From Apoda limacodes (taxonomy: Eukaryota > Arthropoda > Insecta > Lepidoptera > Limacodidae): a stretch of 64,000 nucleotides of DNA. A program made the translations under genes and the position numbers. Below, piece after piece: positions 1-10,390 of the stretch. The notes beneath the pieces are model-generated. The model did not search any database and was not told where the DNA came from. It was given only the letters and a program-made list of their open reading frames with translations. Each line of letters begins with the position of its first letter. Positions within the stretch are counted from its first letter, which is position 1. Where the stretch lies: assembly GCA_946406115.1 (NCBI GenBank), contig OX291550.1, positions 5,570,803 through 5,634,802 on the forward strand, read 5' to 3'.

Positions 1-909
1 AACATTATAGTTTTTTTATCTACATAGTAACACTGAGGTGAGTCCTGATCCACAAAAACACTTCCCTGAAGTTGAGAGGGATGTACAGGAGTTATACTAG
101 TACGCACAATACTAGCTTGACTCTGCTCTTTACTTGGTGACAAGGGTTGCAATGCACATGATTGATTGCCTTCTGTCAAACTGGGTTTCTGTAGTTCTAT
201 GTTCCATGTTGATTCTCATGTTAAGGATTCAACTCGTTCATAGTTATAATTACTCACTTCAATTAATTTATTCATGTCCGAAATATGCTCATTTATTACT
301 AATTTAGCAGAATTATAAGTTTTACTAACTGTTTCTAAAGATTTTTGTAGCTGTTTGATTTTTACTTGAAGTAAAGTGTTCTCGGTTTCATATTTCAATT
401 TGCTTCGCAATACTTCTTTTCTAAGCGGTAAAGATTTGAAAAACACTTTGTTTTTTTTTTATCATGAGTTTTGTTCTACGTATAATCCGTTTTGTTTTTA
501 TATATTTTTTTATTTTATTTGCTCTTTTTATAATACATGGAGACAACAAACTGTCACTGTCACTTAAGGATGTAAGGTCAATAGTGACCATTGGCTTAAT
601 TACTGATTTGGCACATATCAGCTCGTCATATAAATTAAGAGTTTTATTTTTATCACTATCCAGCTGTATTTCTTCCATTGACTGAATGTGGTGACATGCC
701 TCAGCTAACTGTTTTTCAAGCTCCTGAATCTTGTTTAAGGCACTTTCATAATCATGTTGACATTGATCAAATGAATTGACAATTAATTGCAATTGATCTC
801 GATGAACCCGTAGATGCTCACATTGTGTGTCAAGCTCAGCAAGTGCATTTTTCAATGTGGTATTTTTGCTGATAACATTTATAAATAACAAACAGAGTCT
901 ACTAATGAG
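1..909 (-). pseudogene. Coiled-coil ORF1-like protein, frameshifted, runs off left edge
   Basis: A minus-strand reading frame is open from about 909 down to the window edge except for two lesions. The first part is a heptad-rich coiled coil (LRVHRDQLQLIV, ALNKIQELEKQL), then a Ser/Asp-rich linker and a lysine-rich stretch. At 451-460 a run of ten A (minus strand) shifts the frame; nine A would restore it. The second part is again coiled coil (LLQVKIKQLQKSL), interrupted by an in-frame TGA at 216-218, then continues open to base 1. The layout resembles ORF1 (gag-like) proteins of lepidopteran non-LTR elements, in which coiled coils precede a C-terminal domain lying beyond the edge here. That assignment is from memory of the family and moderate at best. 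A host pseudogene, or a homopolymer assembly error in an otherwise readable gene, is the alternative. Confidence 0.5.
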
Positions 910-1198
910 TCACTGAGTGGGCGTTAAAAAAAAAAAGAAAATGCTAATAATGCTAAATATATAAAAGTGCTAAATTACGTAGAACGTGTAACTTTATATT
1001 GAAACAAAAAATACTCCCCGGGAAAAGTCGACACACGCTGCCGTTAAGATTCAAACGAATGTTTGGTTTGTTTGACTTTTGTCTTTTTGACTTCTTTGAC
1101 ACACGATTTCAGCTCACAAACAATTGTACACAATATGTATGTATTTTATTTACATTATTAATACATTTTGTACTATAAACTTTACTAAAAATTCATTC

Positions 1199-2139
1199 AT
1201 CAACAACATACATTGTTATGCAGATGACAGTACTGGAGACGCTTATTACACGGATCGTGCAAACATCCCTCGTTCCGTTGTGGAGGAAAACCGCGAAGAA
1301 ATTGTGTCTCAAATCGAGACCACACTGTCCAAGGTCTCTGACTAGGGACAGGTAAACTTGGTCCGATTCAACCCTACAAAGACACAAAACTGCGCGTTCA
1401 CCGCTAAGAAACCCCATTCACTGTAGTTCCACAATTCCAGAACACTCCCCTCTCCATCTCCAAGAGCGGGATCTTTGGTGTCGACATCTCCAGCGATATT
1501 CAGTTCCGAGATCATTTACAAGATAAGGTGAAGCTGGCGTCCAAAAAACTAGGTGTACTCAACAGACCGAGGCAGTAGTTCACGTCGGGGCAGAGGTTGC
1601 TGCTTTACAAGTCGCAGGTTCGGCCCCATATGGAGTACTGCTGCCATCTCTGGGCGGGTGCACCCGAGTACCAGCTTGGACCATTTGACTCGGTTTAGCG
1701 ACGGGCTGTCAGAATTATCGACGACCCCAAACTCACTTGCCGTATCGAACCCTTAAGTCTGAGGAGAGATTTTGCCTACCTGTGTGTGTTCTACCGCTTG
1801 TACAATGGGATGTGTTCTGAGGAATTGTTCGAAATGATGCCCATGGCTATTTTCTACCATCGCACTGCTCGCCATCGGCAAGGAATTCATTCTCACACTT
1901 TAGTGCGGTTTTAGAGAAACTTTCTCCCGCGAATGCTTCGGTTGTGGAATGAGCTCCCTGCCAAGGTTTTCTCTAAGGACTACAGTATTGGGTTCTTCAA
2001 GAAAGAAGTTATTGGATTTTTTAAGGGTTGGCAACGCGCGAGAGATGCCCTTGGTGGTGCAAGCGTCCATAGGCCACGGTGACCGCTTACCATCAGGCGG
2101 ACCGTGTGTTTGTTTGCCATCTTAGTCGCAAAAAAAAAC
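1199..2139 (+). pseudogene. Non-LTR retrotransposon copy 1, 5'-truncated RT C-terminal part and 3' end
   Basis: Starts at NNIHCYADDSTGDAYY, which holds the YADD catalytic motif of the reverse transcriptase palm, and continues through the C-terminal region (GQRLLLYKSQV, MEYCCHLW equivalents in shifted frames) to the family 3' end (ACCATCAGGCGGACCG, then a short A run at 2130-2139). The upstream nine tenths of the element are missing, typical of incomplete target-primed reverse transcription. A TGG to TAG change ends the first frame at 1343-1345 and several later frameshifts break the rest. Same family as 10391-13245, 23956-25842 and 53879-56951, which share long near-identical DNA with it. Confidence 0.85.
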
Positions 2140-3340
2140 CACACAGGGCCTCTATATAAAGGGGAAAAAGAAGGTTTAAACGTTCTCCCGATAAAAGTTT
2201 TTATTATGGTATCTCCTGGCTAGTTAGGCGATCAAGTTTTAAGTTCAACCATTATTTTCGCGTAATTAAGCCCAATTTGGCATACAATCTCCCACTTCAC
2301 ATATTCATATGTGGGGCCAGCGTAAAGTGACTGGATTTGTCTCTAGGACCAGAGTGGTCTAGCTCAAAGGCTCTACTCCGTACGACTACCACTATCCGAA
2401 AATAAAATATCTTGACCTGGCCTTGTCGTACGTAAATGTTTCTTGGCTTTACGCCGGACTAGCGTTGACTTGGTCAATACCATTCAAGTCCCTTGCCACG
2501 GCGAACATGCCACTGGCGGGAGACCATTTATATCAACCTGATGTAACCCAATTGAAGTTAATTAACTTGTATAAGAACTTCTTTAGTAAGTAAGGCTAAT
2601 GTAGTAACTGTGTATTCGTAATTGTTAAAAATGAGGTTTTGCAGATTGAACTGTAAGCATTCTGAATAAAGCATTCTGACGTCATATCGCTTCGACCTCC
2701 ATGTTTCATAAATATCTTAAGAGGGAGGGATCGAGCTCGCGGCGTGAACACGATTTTTAATATTTACTCAGATTTTGCATTATACATTGGAAGCTTGTAA
2801 GCTTTTCTGCTATTTAAAAACAAAAAGAACGAAAAAATAAAAAAAAAACAATCAGATTTATTTATTTCTTTTAATTAAGTTTTATAGACTGCTTTGTCTT
2901 AGTAAATGTAATCTTGCTAATAAGTTTTTCGATGTAGATTTTTTTTTTTTTAGCATAGCTATTATTAAGTAGAAGAGGATAAGTTAATTACTTCAATTGA
3001 CTTATAAACTTGGCATTAACCATGACATATTTCCTTTATAATATAATATAGGACTGCTTTCAATTTTTTTGGTGAGAATGGGTCATCTTGTCTTACTCCT
3101 CGCAAAATATGTATGCTACAATTTCTAATCTAAGTCTATTTCAATTTTTAAACAAAAACTTTTTACTGTTTATGTTTATGTTTATGTATAATATCTTTAA
3201 GTTTTGACTAACATTTTTTATATGCTACTAAAGAGAAAATATCCCGCTGTTTTCCCCCATACAAACTTATTCCCCAGTTTACTCCTAGGGTTTTGACATT
3301 GTTTGATAGATTTATACAATGACTATGTCTGTATTTTTTT
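2140..3340. other. Gene-free stretch
   Basis: No open frame or terminal structure I can support. Bases 2200-2560 are somewhat less AT-rich than the surroundings and contain an ATTCATATG-type palindrome, but no coding signal. It includes the short dispersed repeat at 2660-2725. The part after 2760 is low-complexity A/T-rich DNA. Confidence 0.5.
2660..2725 (+). repeat. Dispersed repeat, shared with 16662-16740
   Basis: The segment containing CATTCTGACGTCA, then CTTCGACCTCCA and a CATRAATATC motif recurs in the same order and orientation at 16662-16740 with a few substitutions. Two copies are visible; the parent element is not recognised. Confidence 0.6.
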
Positions 3341-3851
3341 TTTAGGGTTCCGTAGCCGAATGTCAAGAAATCTCTGTGAACCGCATTAAGATTTTCACAC
3401 AAAAATAGAAAAAAAAAACAAGAAATTTTTGGGGTTTTCCATACTGAGATCTGAAACTCAAAATTTTTTTTTCATCAAACCCATACGTTTGGGGTCACTA
3501 TGGATATGTCTTTAAAAATGATATTGGGGTTTCTAATATCATTTTTTTCTAAACTGAATAGCTTGCGCGACAGACGCTTCCAGAGTGGTAAAATGTGTGT
3601 CCCCCCCCCCTGTAACTTCTAAAATAAGAGAATGATGTACATTACCATGCAAACTTTCACCGAAAATTGGTTTGAACAAGATCTAATAAGTAGTTTTTTT
3701 TAATACGTCATAAATCGTTAACCGCAATTTACCTTTCATTCAATCAACTCAAATATAAAAATATTTTTGTTTGTGTTTGTAGATTACATAAATGGTAGTA
3801 GGTACGGAACCCTCGGTGCGCGAGTCCAACTCGCAATTGGCCGGTTTTTTT
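3341..3851 (+). repeat. Lepidopteran dispersed repeat (AGGGTTCCGTA ... TTGGCCGG family)
   Basis: Begins TTTAGGGTTCCGTAGCC and ends GGTACGGAACCC, then CGAGTCCAACTCG and TTGGCCGG with a T run. The left AGGGTTCCGTA and the right TACGGAACCCT are inverted repeats, and the right end carries a short hairpin just before the terminus. A ten-C run lies at 3601-3610. Relatives in this window: 8150-9370, 22788-23360, 27733-28350 and shorter pieces. It has no coding capacity. A subterminal hairpin together with inverted subterminal repeats recalls non-autonomous Helentron-type elements, but I infer that only from structure. Confidence 0.65.
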
Positions 3852-4845
3852 TTGAAATGCCATCTCTATAAGTAACTGAGTCCCTACGAAGTCCAAAAAT
3901 TGCCTCTTTTATGACATCTTCAGACGTGCTCTGTACGAATATGTGAAATTATTTTTAGAGAACAAAACGTACATACACAGAAAAAATCATTACCTTTCAA
4001 GTGAAGTTATTCCTATTGGTGGAGATAATTTGGGAGAGGAAAGTGGTGAATACGATACCCAGATTTTGATATTATTGTAACTAGGTTAAATCAGCCTATG
4101 GTGCAGTTTGCCCAATCGCACATCGGTATTTTGAATCGAGTCCTATCGTAATAGCGTTTTTCAAATACATATTTTTGTATTCGCTTGGTTGGGATATTCC
4201 CTCTTAATAAAGTGGACTCCGTTGAGTCCATCTGGTCAATTGGCATGACATAAATGGATATAGGGACAACATTTTATGATAAGACATCCGAATTATAATT
4301 TAGTATACTCATGTTTTATTTATTTATTCGGACTTGATTAACTTACTAAAAATTTATTCTAGTATGGGCAATTTACCTTTATACCCCCTCTTATGTTCTG
4401 TTAGTATTTCTGTTTTAGGAGAATTCTATAAAATGAAATATTTTCTTGTTATTGCTTAAAATGGGTATATATGATTATAGGTATACACAGATATAAAGAT
4501 ATAGTGAAACACTTAACTGACTTCGATAGAGTTAAAACTAAAACTGCGATACCAATAGTAGAAAAGTATAACATCATATGAAAAATTATTTAAGTTGGTA
4601 CACCTGCGCAATTGTATTAGTTTATTCAAGTATTTATAAATTCAAACAGGTACGTGGCTAAACTCTTATCATACGTTACTACTACCAATCTCCTAACTAA
4701 AACTGGTTGCAACAGTCTACCATCTTACGTGATTCCAATCAAGTAAGTGCTTTTAAGCTGAATACTTAATCTATAAACTAATAGAAGCAAATGAATACCC
4801 TTCTATTCACATTAGTTAACTTGTTTACTTTTTATATTCTAATAA
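3852..4845. other. Gene-free AT-rich stretch
   Basis: No supported gene or repeat boundary. Scattered stops in all frames. Confidence 0.5.
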
Positions 4846-5205
4846 GCTTTTGCTAGCGGCTTTGCCCGTGTGAAATTCAGTTATTGGGAGTCCTACGACA
4901 GCTAGAAACTTAATTATAATAGAAATGTTTGCTATGGCCAGTTGTAGCTATCGTTAGTCCACGTGGCATTGGGTTATAGTTATTCCTGTGGAAACTTTTC
5001 AATTTACCGGGATAAAAAGTATCTTTTGTTTTTTTCGACTCTTCAACTACTTATCTCCGTTTCAAATTGGATGCTCCGTTTCGACAAGAAGGAAGGAAAA
5101 ACAAATAAACTTACTTTCGCATTTATTATATTGGTATGTTATGTACATTGTTTCATCTACATTTTATCTGTCATCGAAATATCTCGATAAACTTTCTCAT
5201 TATTA
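4846..5205 (-). repeat. Dispersed repeat (GCAAAAGCTAGT-ending family), minus strand
   Basis: Reads on the minus strand toward the family terminus GGGCAAA...GCTAGCAAAAGC at its left end (4846-4875). The right side holds the associated TTACTTTCGCATTTATTATA motif. Relatives: 9385-9920, 25910-25985, 26870-27185, 45250-45490, 51720-51912. Open frames across 4963-5206 are low-complexity translations of this repeat. Confidence 0.5.
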
Positions 5206-5544
5206 ATGTGTTTTATTGCAACTGTTGTCGAAAAAACACTTATATAGGTCTATGACAGTATTGACGAAGTCAGTGATATTAAAACCTACGTGGGTGTTTC
5301 AGGATATAAAGAATATAATAGTAATTCAACGTTGTACTATTGTCAGGAAGTTTGCTATAGCAAGCTATAGGAATTTAGATATTGTTATTTTTGCACGAAG
5401 ATTTAATTTTTCTGAATTGCCTATGTGTTAATTCAGGGTATAAGCTATCTCCATTCTAAGTTTCAGCCAAATCAGAATAGTTTGACAGTATTAACAAACT
5501 CTATTTTTCCTCATTATCTGTTGTGTTCTCGTAATCGCTCTCTT
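5206..5544. other. Gene-free stretch
   Basis: AT-rich. A 71-codon open frame at 5216-5431 has no recognisable domain or splice context and I do not call it a gene. Confidence 0.4.
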
Positions 5545-5700
5545 ACAGCCTAGTTGGTAGTGTGGCTGGCTGCTGTGCGTAGGGTGTGGGTTCGAATTCC
5601 GCACTGGACAAATATTTATGTGATAAACATTTGTGTTTGTCTTCAGTCTGGGTGTATTTATGTATGATATGTAGATAGATAGATAAATCTTTGATCACCA
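5545..5700 (+). repeat. tRNA-derived SINE, copy 1
   Basis: An A-box-like TAGTTGGTAGTGTGG (5551-5565) is followed about 25 bp later by a perfect pol III B box, GGTTCGAATTCC (5589-5600), then an unrelated tail with TTTGTGTTTGTCTTCAGTCTGGGTGT. The tail and the B-box spacing match the second copy at 39101-39250. It cannot fold as a functional tRNA: no acceptor stem pairs across the ends. Confidence 0.75.
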
Positions 5701-6436
5701 GTATTTAAAAGTAACGTAGGAAAATGGACTGAAGAGTGGAATGGTATTAAAGACAAGGTAAAAGAAATCAAGAAAGACAATTGATCCGATGGGATGATGG
5801 TATTAAAAAGTAGCCAGCCCATTATGGAGAAGTTCAAATCGTAACATGACACAGTGGAAAAACCTTGAGGAGTTATATGTCGAAAGACAATCAAACACTA
5901 AAGAATAAGTTAAAATTAAACGGAGAAAATAAAAAAAAAACATTAATTAAAAAAAAATATAAGTAAGAACTTGTTTGTTTGCAATAAAGGCTTAATTCAT
6001 CGATTCATAATTTATTCATTCCTTTAACAAAAGTAAATATTTAACAGGTAACATATTTACTAGGTAACAATTTAGGCTGTTTAGCGATTTCTACTAGACA
6101 AACCTGTCCTTATAGAAAATAAATAAATTTTGTGCTTGGTAGGTGGTGTATTCTAGTACAGCAAATTATATGCATGTATATTATTTATCTATATAAATAA
6201 ATGTATATGAATAAATGAATTACATATACATATATGATAAAATGCATATAAATATTTACACATATTATATAAACACAAATATATATAAATAAGATAAATA
6301 AATAAAAAAATAATTTTGAGATATGAATTTAATAAAAAAAAAACTAATTATTTTAATGGTATATCTTTAAATAATAGTAATTCGTTATGGTTTGAGCCCT
6401 TTTAACGAAAGAGCACACTCCAGAGTTGTATGTATA
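5701..6436. other. Gene-free low-complexity stretch
   Basis: Highly AT-rich, with (ATAA)/(TATA)-like simple sequence around 6170-6310. No supported gene. Confidence 0.5.
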
Positions 6437-6647
6437 TGTCGGCGGCCGATACTGTATAAGTCATGTATGATAGGTTAGGTTCAGCTTCTGTTTTGTAAAC
6501 GTAGATGCGGAGCGAGCGAAGCGAGCGGGGCTATCCAGCCAAGCTTCACATAATAATCTGTTCAGTTATATGATAATTTCTATTCCGTACTTTACGATCT
6601 GCCTAAGAATTTCGTGATCTGCCGGATTTTATGATCGGCCGCCGACA
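6437..6647. mobile_element. MITE, 211 bp, 14-bp TIRs, TA target duplication
   Basis: The left end TGTCGGCGGCCGAT (6437-6450) is a perfect inverted repeat of ATCGGCCGCCGACA at 6634-6647. TA flanks both sides (6435-6436 and 6648-6649). There is no coding capacity; the interior has the repeated GCGAGCGAAGCGAGC motif at about 6511-6528. TA duplication fits the Tc1/mariner superfamily, but the TIR was not matched to a named family. Confidence 0.75.
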
Positions 6648-6868
6648 TAAAGATCTTACAGTAAAAGAATAGTTCTAGAAATTTGTAGAATTTGTTTTGT
6701 TTGTTTGAGTGTTTGTGTTGATGAACGAAGATTTTGATTTAAGCTTCCAACGAATTAGATTCTTTCTTTTAAATAAACTGGAATCGATAGATTGAACAAT
6801 ATATTATGAAGAAAAGAAAGATAGTGAATATTCTAGCGAAGACGTATTTGAGGCCACTTGAGCTTTGT

Positions 6869-6977
6869 ACAAAGTTCAGAAATATGATCATATTTGCGTA
6901 ACCCACATATGAATCTTATATTATGTATAAGATTCATATTTGAGTTACGCAAATATGATCATATTTCTGAACTTTGT
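6869..6977. repeat. 109-bp near-perfect inverted repeat (hairpin)
   Basis: The left arm beginning ACAAAGTTCAGAAATATGAT (6869) is mirrored by the right arm ending in the complement at 6977. The arms are about 52 bp, with two or so mismatches and a five-base loop (TTATG). The arms themselves contain the palindrome ATATGATCATAT. There is no coding content, and loss of arm identity is minimal for such a long palindrome. Confidence 0.85.
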
Positions 6978-7514
6978 TTTGAAGATGCTTATGTTTATTT
7001 AGTTAGTTCTCAGAGAGAATTGTACAACTAGCGTCTGCAAAATCTAGAAGATGAAAAAGAATTGAAGAAGTGCAATTAGTGGCAATGGGAAAGAAATTGT
7101 GTGAACTTCTTATAGAGCTTACAGCTGCAAATAACTTTTTACTAACTTCTTGGATATGTATGTATTTACAAAAAAACCAATAACATATATAAAACCACCT
7201 TAGTTACCCCCATTGGATTAAAAACAGTGTTCCATCGATAAGCTTACAACCTGTCACGCAGGACTAAAGTGGTTGGTGAATATGGCTGTCCCCCACATCA
7301 TAATGGGGTGTGTCCAGGCACCGGTTACCCGTTTCGGAGGTGACGATGTGTACCATACATAAATGCATACGGCTAAAACACCGGACATATGTTTTGAATT
7401 CGATTAAAACACATATGTTCCTTTTGTTACTGCATCTATTTGAATAAAAAAATGTTTCTGCTTTATAATCCAAAACTATTTAAATGAAAAACATATTATT
7501 TATATGGAATTGCT
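6978..7514. other. Gene-free stretch
   Basis: No supported gene. A 69-codon minus frame at 7264-7473 shows no domain. Confidence 0.4.
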
Positions 7515-7616
7515 CAACAAACTGTAGACTATGGTCTAAGCCTGCTTCTTCAAGGAAAGGCCTGTGCCCCTGCAGTGGGGCTTATAAGGGCTGAAGCCAG
7601 CAAAGCAAACATAATT
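7515..7616 (-). repeat. Dispersed repeat (CCCACTGCAGGGGCACAGGCC family), minus
   Basis: The minus strand reads GCCCCACTGCAGGGGCACAG, CTTTCCTTGAAGAAG, then GGCTTAGACCATAGTC, matching 34930-35040 on the plus strand. This is a common lepidopteran interspersed sequence by memory. No coding capacity. Confidence 0.65.
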
Positions 7617-7854
7617 TAGATAATCACTTACTCTCAGTAAAACTTGAAATTGTTTTGATAAATTGGTTTTTATTTGTTAAAATGTAGCATTATTTTAGAA
7701 GTAATCAATAAGTAGAAGTTTCAGAAAAAGCAAATACAACTAAAATTTATACAAGAAGCAAGCGAAGCAGGAAAACATTGGAGAAGTTTGAAAGGAAGTT
7801 ACAAAGTAAATAATACATTGAAAATATAAGACAGCCAGACGCAAACCTCGGTTA

Positions 7855-9370
7855 GAATTCGATGAATGAATGGACTTGCGTAACATGGTTTAATGTACAT
7901 AAGAAATATAATAGACAAATTACATTTTTTATGTATGCATAGACTAACTTTCTATATCTTATTTCTTAAATTTTTTTATTCAGGAATTTATTTAGTAGAG
8001 AAAAGTGTCTAATAGCAAATAATATCCATTTTTCGTCATTATCTATTGTGTTATCTCGTATTGATTTGGTACACTATCTTCATCAAAAATCAAAATCATG
8101 CTCCACAATAAATAAACTGTGGACATTTATTAACTGGTCCCTGAACTTTGAGCATAGTCGTTTTTTAGGGTTCCGTACCCAAAGGGTAAAAAACAGGACC
8201 CTATTACTTACTTGAATTCGATGAATGAATGGAGTTGCGGAACATTGTTTAATGTACATAAGAAATATAATAGACACATTTCATTTTTTATGTATGCATA
8301 GACTAACTTTCTATATCTTATTTCAAAATTTTTTTTATTCAGGAAATTATTTATTTAGACTAACTTTCTATATCTTATTTCTAAATTTTTTTTATTCAGG
8401 AATTTATTTAGTAGAGAAACGTGTCTAATAGAAAATAATATCCATTTTTCGTCATTATCTATTGTGTTATCTCGTATTGATTTGGTACACTATCTTCATC
8501 AAAAATCAAAATCATGCTCCGCAATAAATAAACTGTGGACATTTATTAACGGGTTCCTGAACTTTGAGCATAGTCGTTTTTTAGGGTTCCGTACCCAAAG
8601 GGTAAAAAACAGGACCCTATTACTTACTTGAATTCGATGAATGAATGGAGTTGCGGAACATTGTTTAATGTACATAAGAAATATAATAGACACATTACAT
8701 TTTTTATGTATGCATAGACTAACTGTCTATATCTTATTTCTAAAATTTTTTTATTCAGGTATTTATTTAGTAGAGAAAAGTGTCTAATAGCAAATAATAT
8801 CCATTTTTCGTCATTATCTATTGTGTTATCCCGTATTGATTTGGTACACTATCTTCATCAAAAATCAAAATCATGCTCCACAATAAATAAACTGTGGACA
8901 TTTACTAACGGGTCCCTGAACTTTGAGCATATTCGTTTTTTAGGGTTCCGTACCCAAAGGGTAAAAAACAGGACCCTATTACTAAGACTCCACTGTCCGT
9001 CCCTCCGTCATGAACCGTGCTGTATTTCATGAACTGTGATAGACAGTTGAAAAGTTTCACAAAAGATGTATTTCTGTTGCCGCTATAACAATAAATACTA
9101 AAAACAGAGTAAAATAAATATTTAAGGGGGCTCCCATACAACAAACGTGATTTTTTTGCTCGATATTGATAACGGCAACAGGTAGACGCTTGAAATATTT
9201 ACAGAATATTAAGTTATATATTCACTTTTAAAATAAATAATTAAATTTAAATTAGACAAATATTTCAGGAGGGCTCCCATACAAAAAACGTAATTTTTTG
9301 CCGTTTTTATAGATAATGGTACGGAAACCTTCGTGCATGTGTTCGACTCGCACTTGGCCTATTTTTTTAG
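7855..9370 (+). repeat. Tandem threefold array merging into a GGGTTCCGTA-family repeat
   Basis: Three direct units begin with GAATTCGATGAATGAATGG at 7855, 8214 and 8630. Units 1 and 2 end in TTAGGGTTCCGTACCC, AAAGGGTAAAAAACAGG and ACCCTATTACTTACTT; unit 3 instead continues into the rest of the dispersed repeat (9000-9370, ending GCACTTGGCCTA). Unit 1 is 359 bp. Unit 2 is 416 bp because a piece containing GACTAACTTTCTATATC is duplicated inside it (about 8287-8400). Small frames on both strands recur with the units and are not genes. Confidence 0.85.
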
Positions 9371-9384
9371 AAATAAATATCTTA

Positions 9385-9920
9385 AAATAATCCCTGTCCT
9401 ATCCTACTAATATAATGTATAAGTTTGTTAATCAGTATGATTGGTACTGTTTCACGGAACAATAACTTTACTTATTTTCTGAAACTTGGAGTTGAGATAG
9501 CCGAATTGACCCATAGGATATATTATCATGCGTAAGAAAGCGGTATCCCTTCTGCAGCGACTACGTGCCAGTGACAACAGCATCCTGATGCTGATTGCTG
9601 TTAGACCTGACTGCCCCATCCAGATGCCCTGGGTACAGACAGCTCTAGGACAATAGATAAATATATATAATAATAATAACTAACAATACTAACATAGTTT
9701 TTAAGTGCAATTGTTTCTAATAAACCTACTAACCATATATGGAAATATTATTTCTGCAATAAAATTTTATTTTTTAATTTATTATTCCGAAAAATCAAAA
9801 GTTCCCGCAAAAATAACAATAACCGAATTCCCATAAAAATCTTCCTGACAATAGTCGAGGAGTTGCCGTTGATAACCGAACTTAGCGCGGACAGAGTTGT
9901 GGGCAAAAGCTATTATAATA
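9385..9920 (+). repeat. Dispersed repeat (GCAAAAGCTA-ending family)
   Basis: Starts with CCTATCCTACTAATATAATG, continues through AAAATCAAAAGTTCCCGC (about 9793) and GAGGAGTTGCCG, and ends at TTAGCGCGGACAG...GGGCAAAAGCTA (9911-9917). The middle (about 9545-9770) is not typical of the family and may be a later insertion or lineage-specific sequence. Confidence 0.5.
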
Positions 9921-10390
9921 TGTTACATTCAGAAATTTCTAATTACTGAGCTGTTGTTATTTGTTCCTTTTGCCTTTTTGTAAGATAAAGAGCTCTTAAT
10001 AAAGTACATACAAAAAAGAAAGTAACATAATTTCAAAGCGCGTCGTTTCATGACAGAACTTTTTCATTTAGTTGTTTGGTCGCCTGAGGAAAATCCTTGG
10101 ATTTTTTGTGTCACTTTTCCTTTAAGCCTCGATATCACTGGCGCAAGTAAGGAGCGTTGTTTGTGTTTGCAATTTTTGAGAAAGCACAGTGGGATGCAAG
10201 CCGGCCTATAGTGCAATGATTCGGAGTTTGAATCCCCTGATTATTTTCTCACTGACTTCCTTAAAAAAAACTACTTGCTTAAAAAAATACTTATGAATTT
10301 CATCACCCGGACTAAAAAACGCAGTATGTATTTTTTGTATAATATATAATAATATTTAGAGATTAAACGAACTTACCTGTATGTAAAGTG
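9921..10390. other. Gene-free stretch
   Basis: No supported feature. A weak tRNA-like GTTTGAATCCCC at 10230 lacks an A box partner. Confidence 0.4.

Noticed and set aside
61..215. Separate small gene left of the TGA at 216
   Set aside because: It is in the same frame as the coiled-coil ORF and is best read as its continuation.
5545..5620. tRNA gene
   Set aside because: A and B boxes are present but no acceptor, D or anticodon stem pairing; the downstream tail shared with 39101-39250 marks a SINE.
8083..9144. Repeated ~65-codon minus-strand frames and a 79-codon frame
   Set aside because: They recur because the DNA is tandemly duplicated; internal differences are not codon-structured.
7855..9370. 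CRISPR-like array
   Set aside because: Units are 360-416 bp with no short repeat/unique spacer pattern; this is a eukaryotic tandem duplication.
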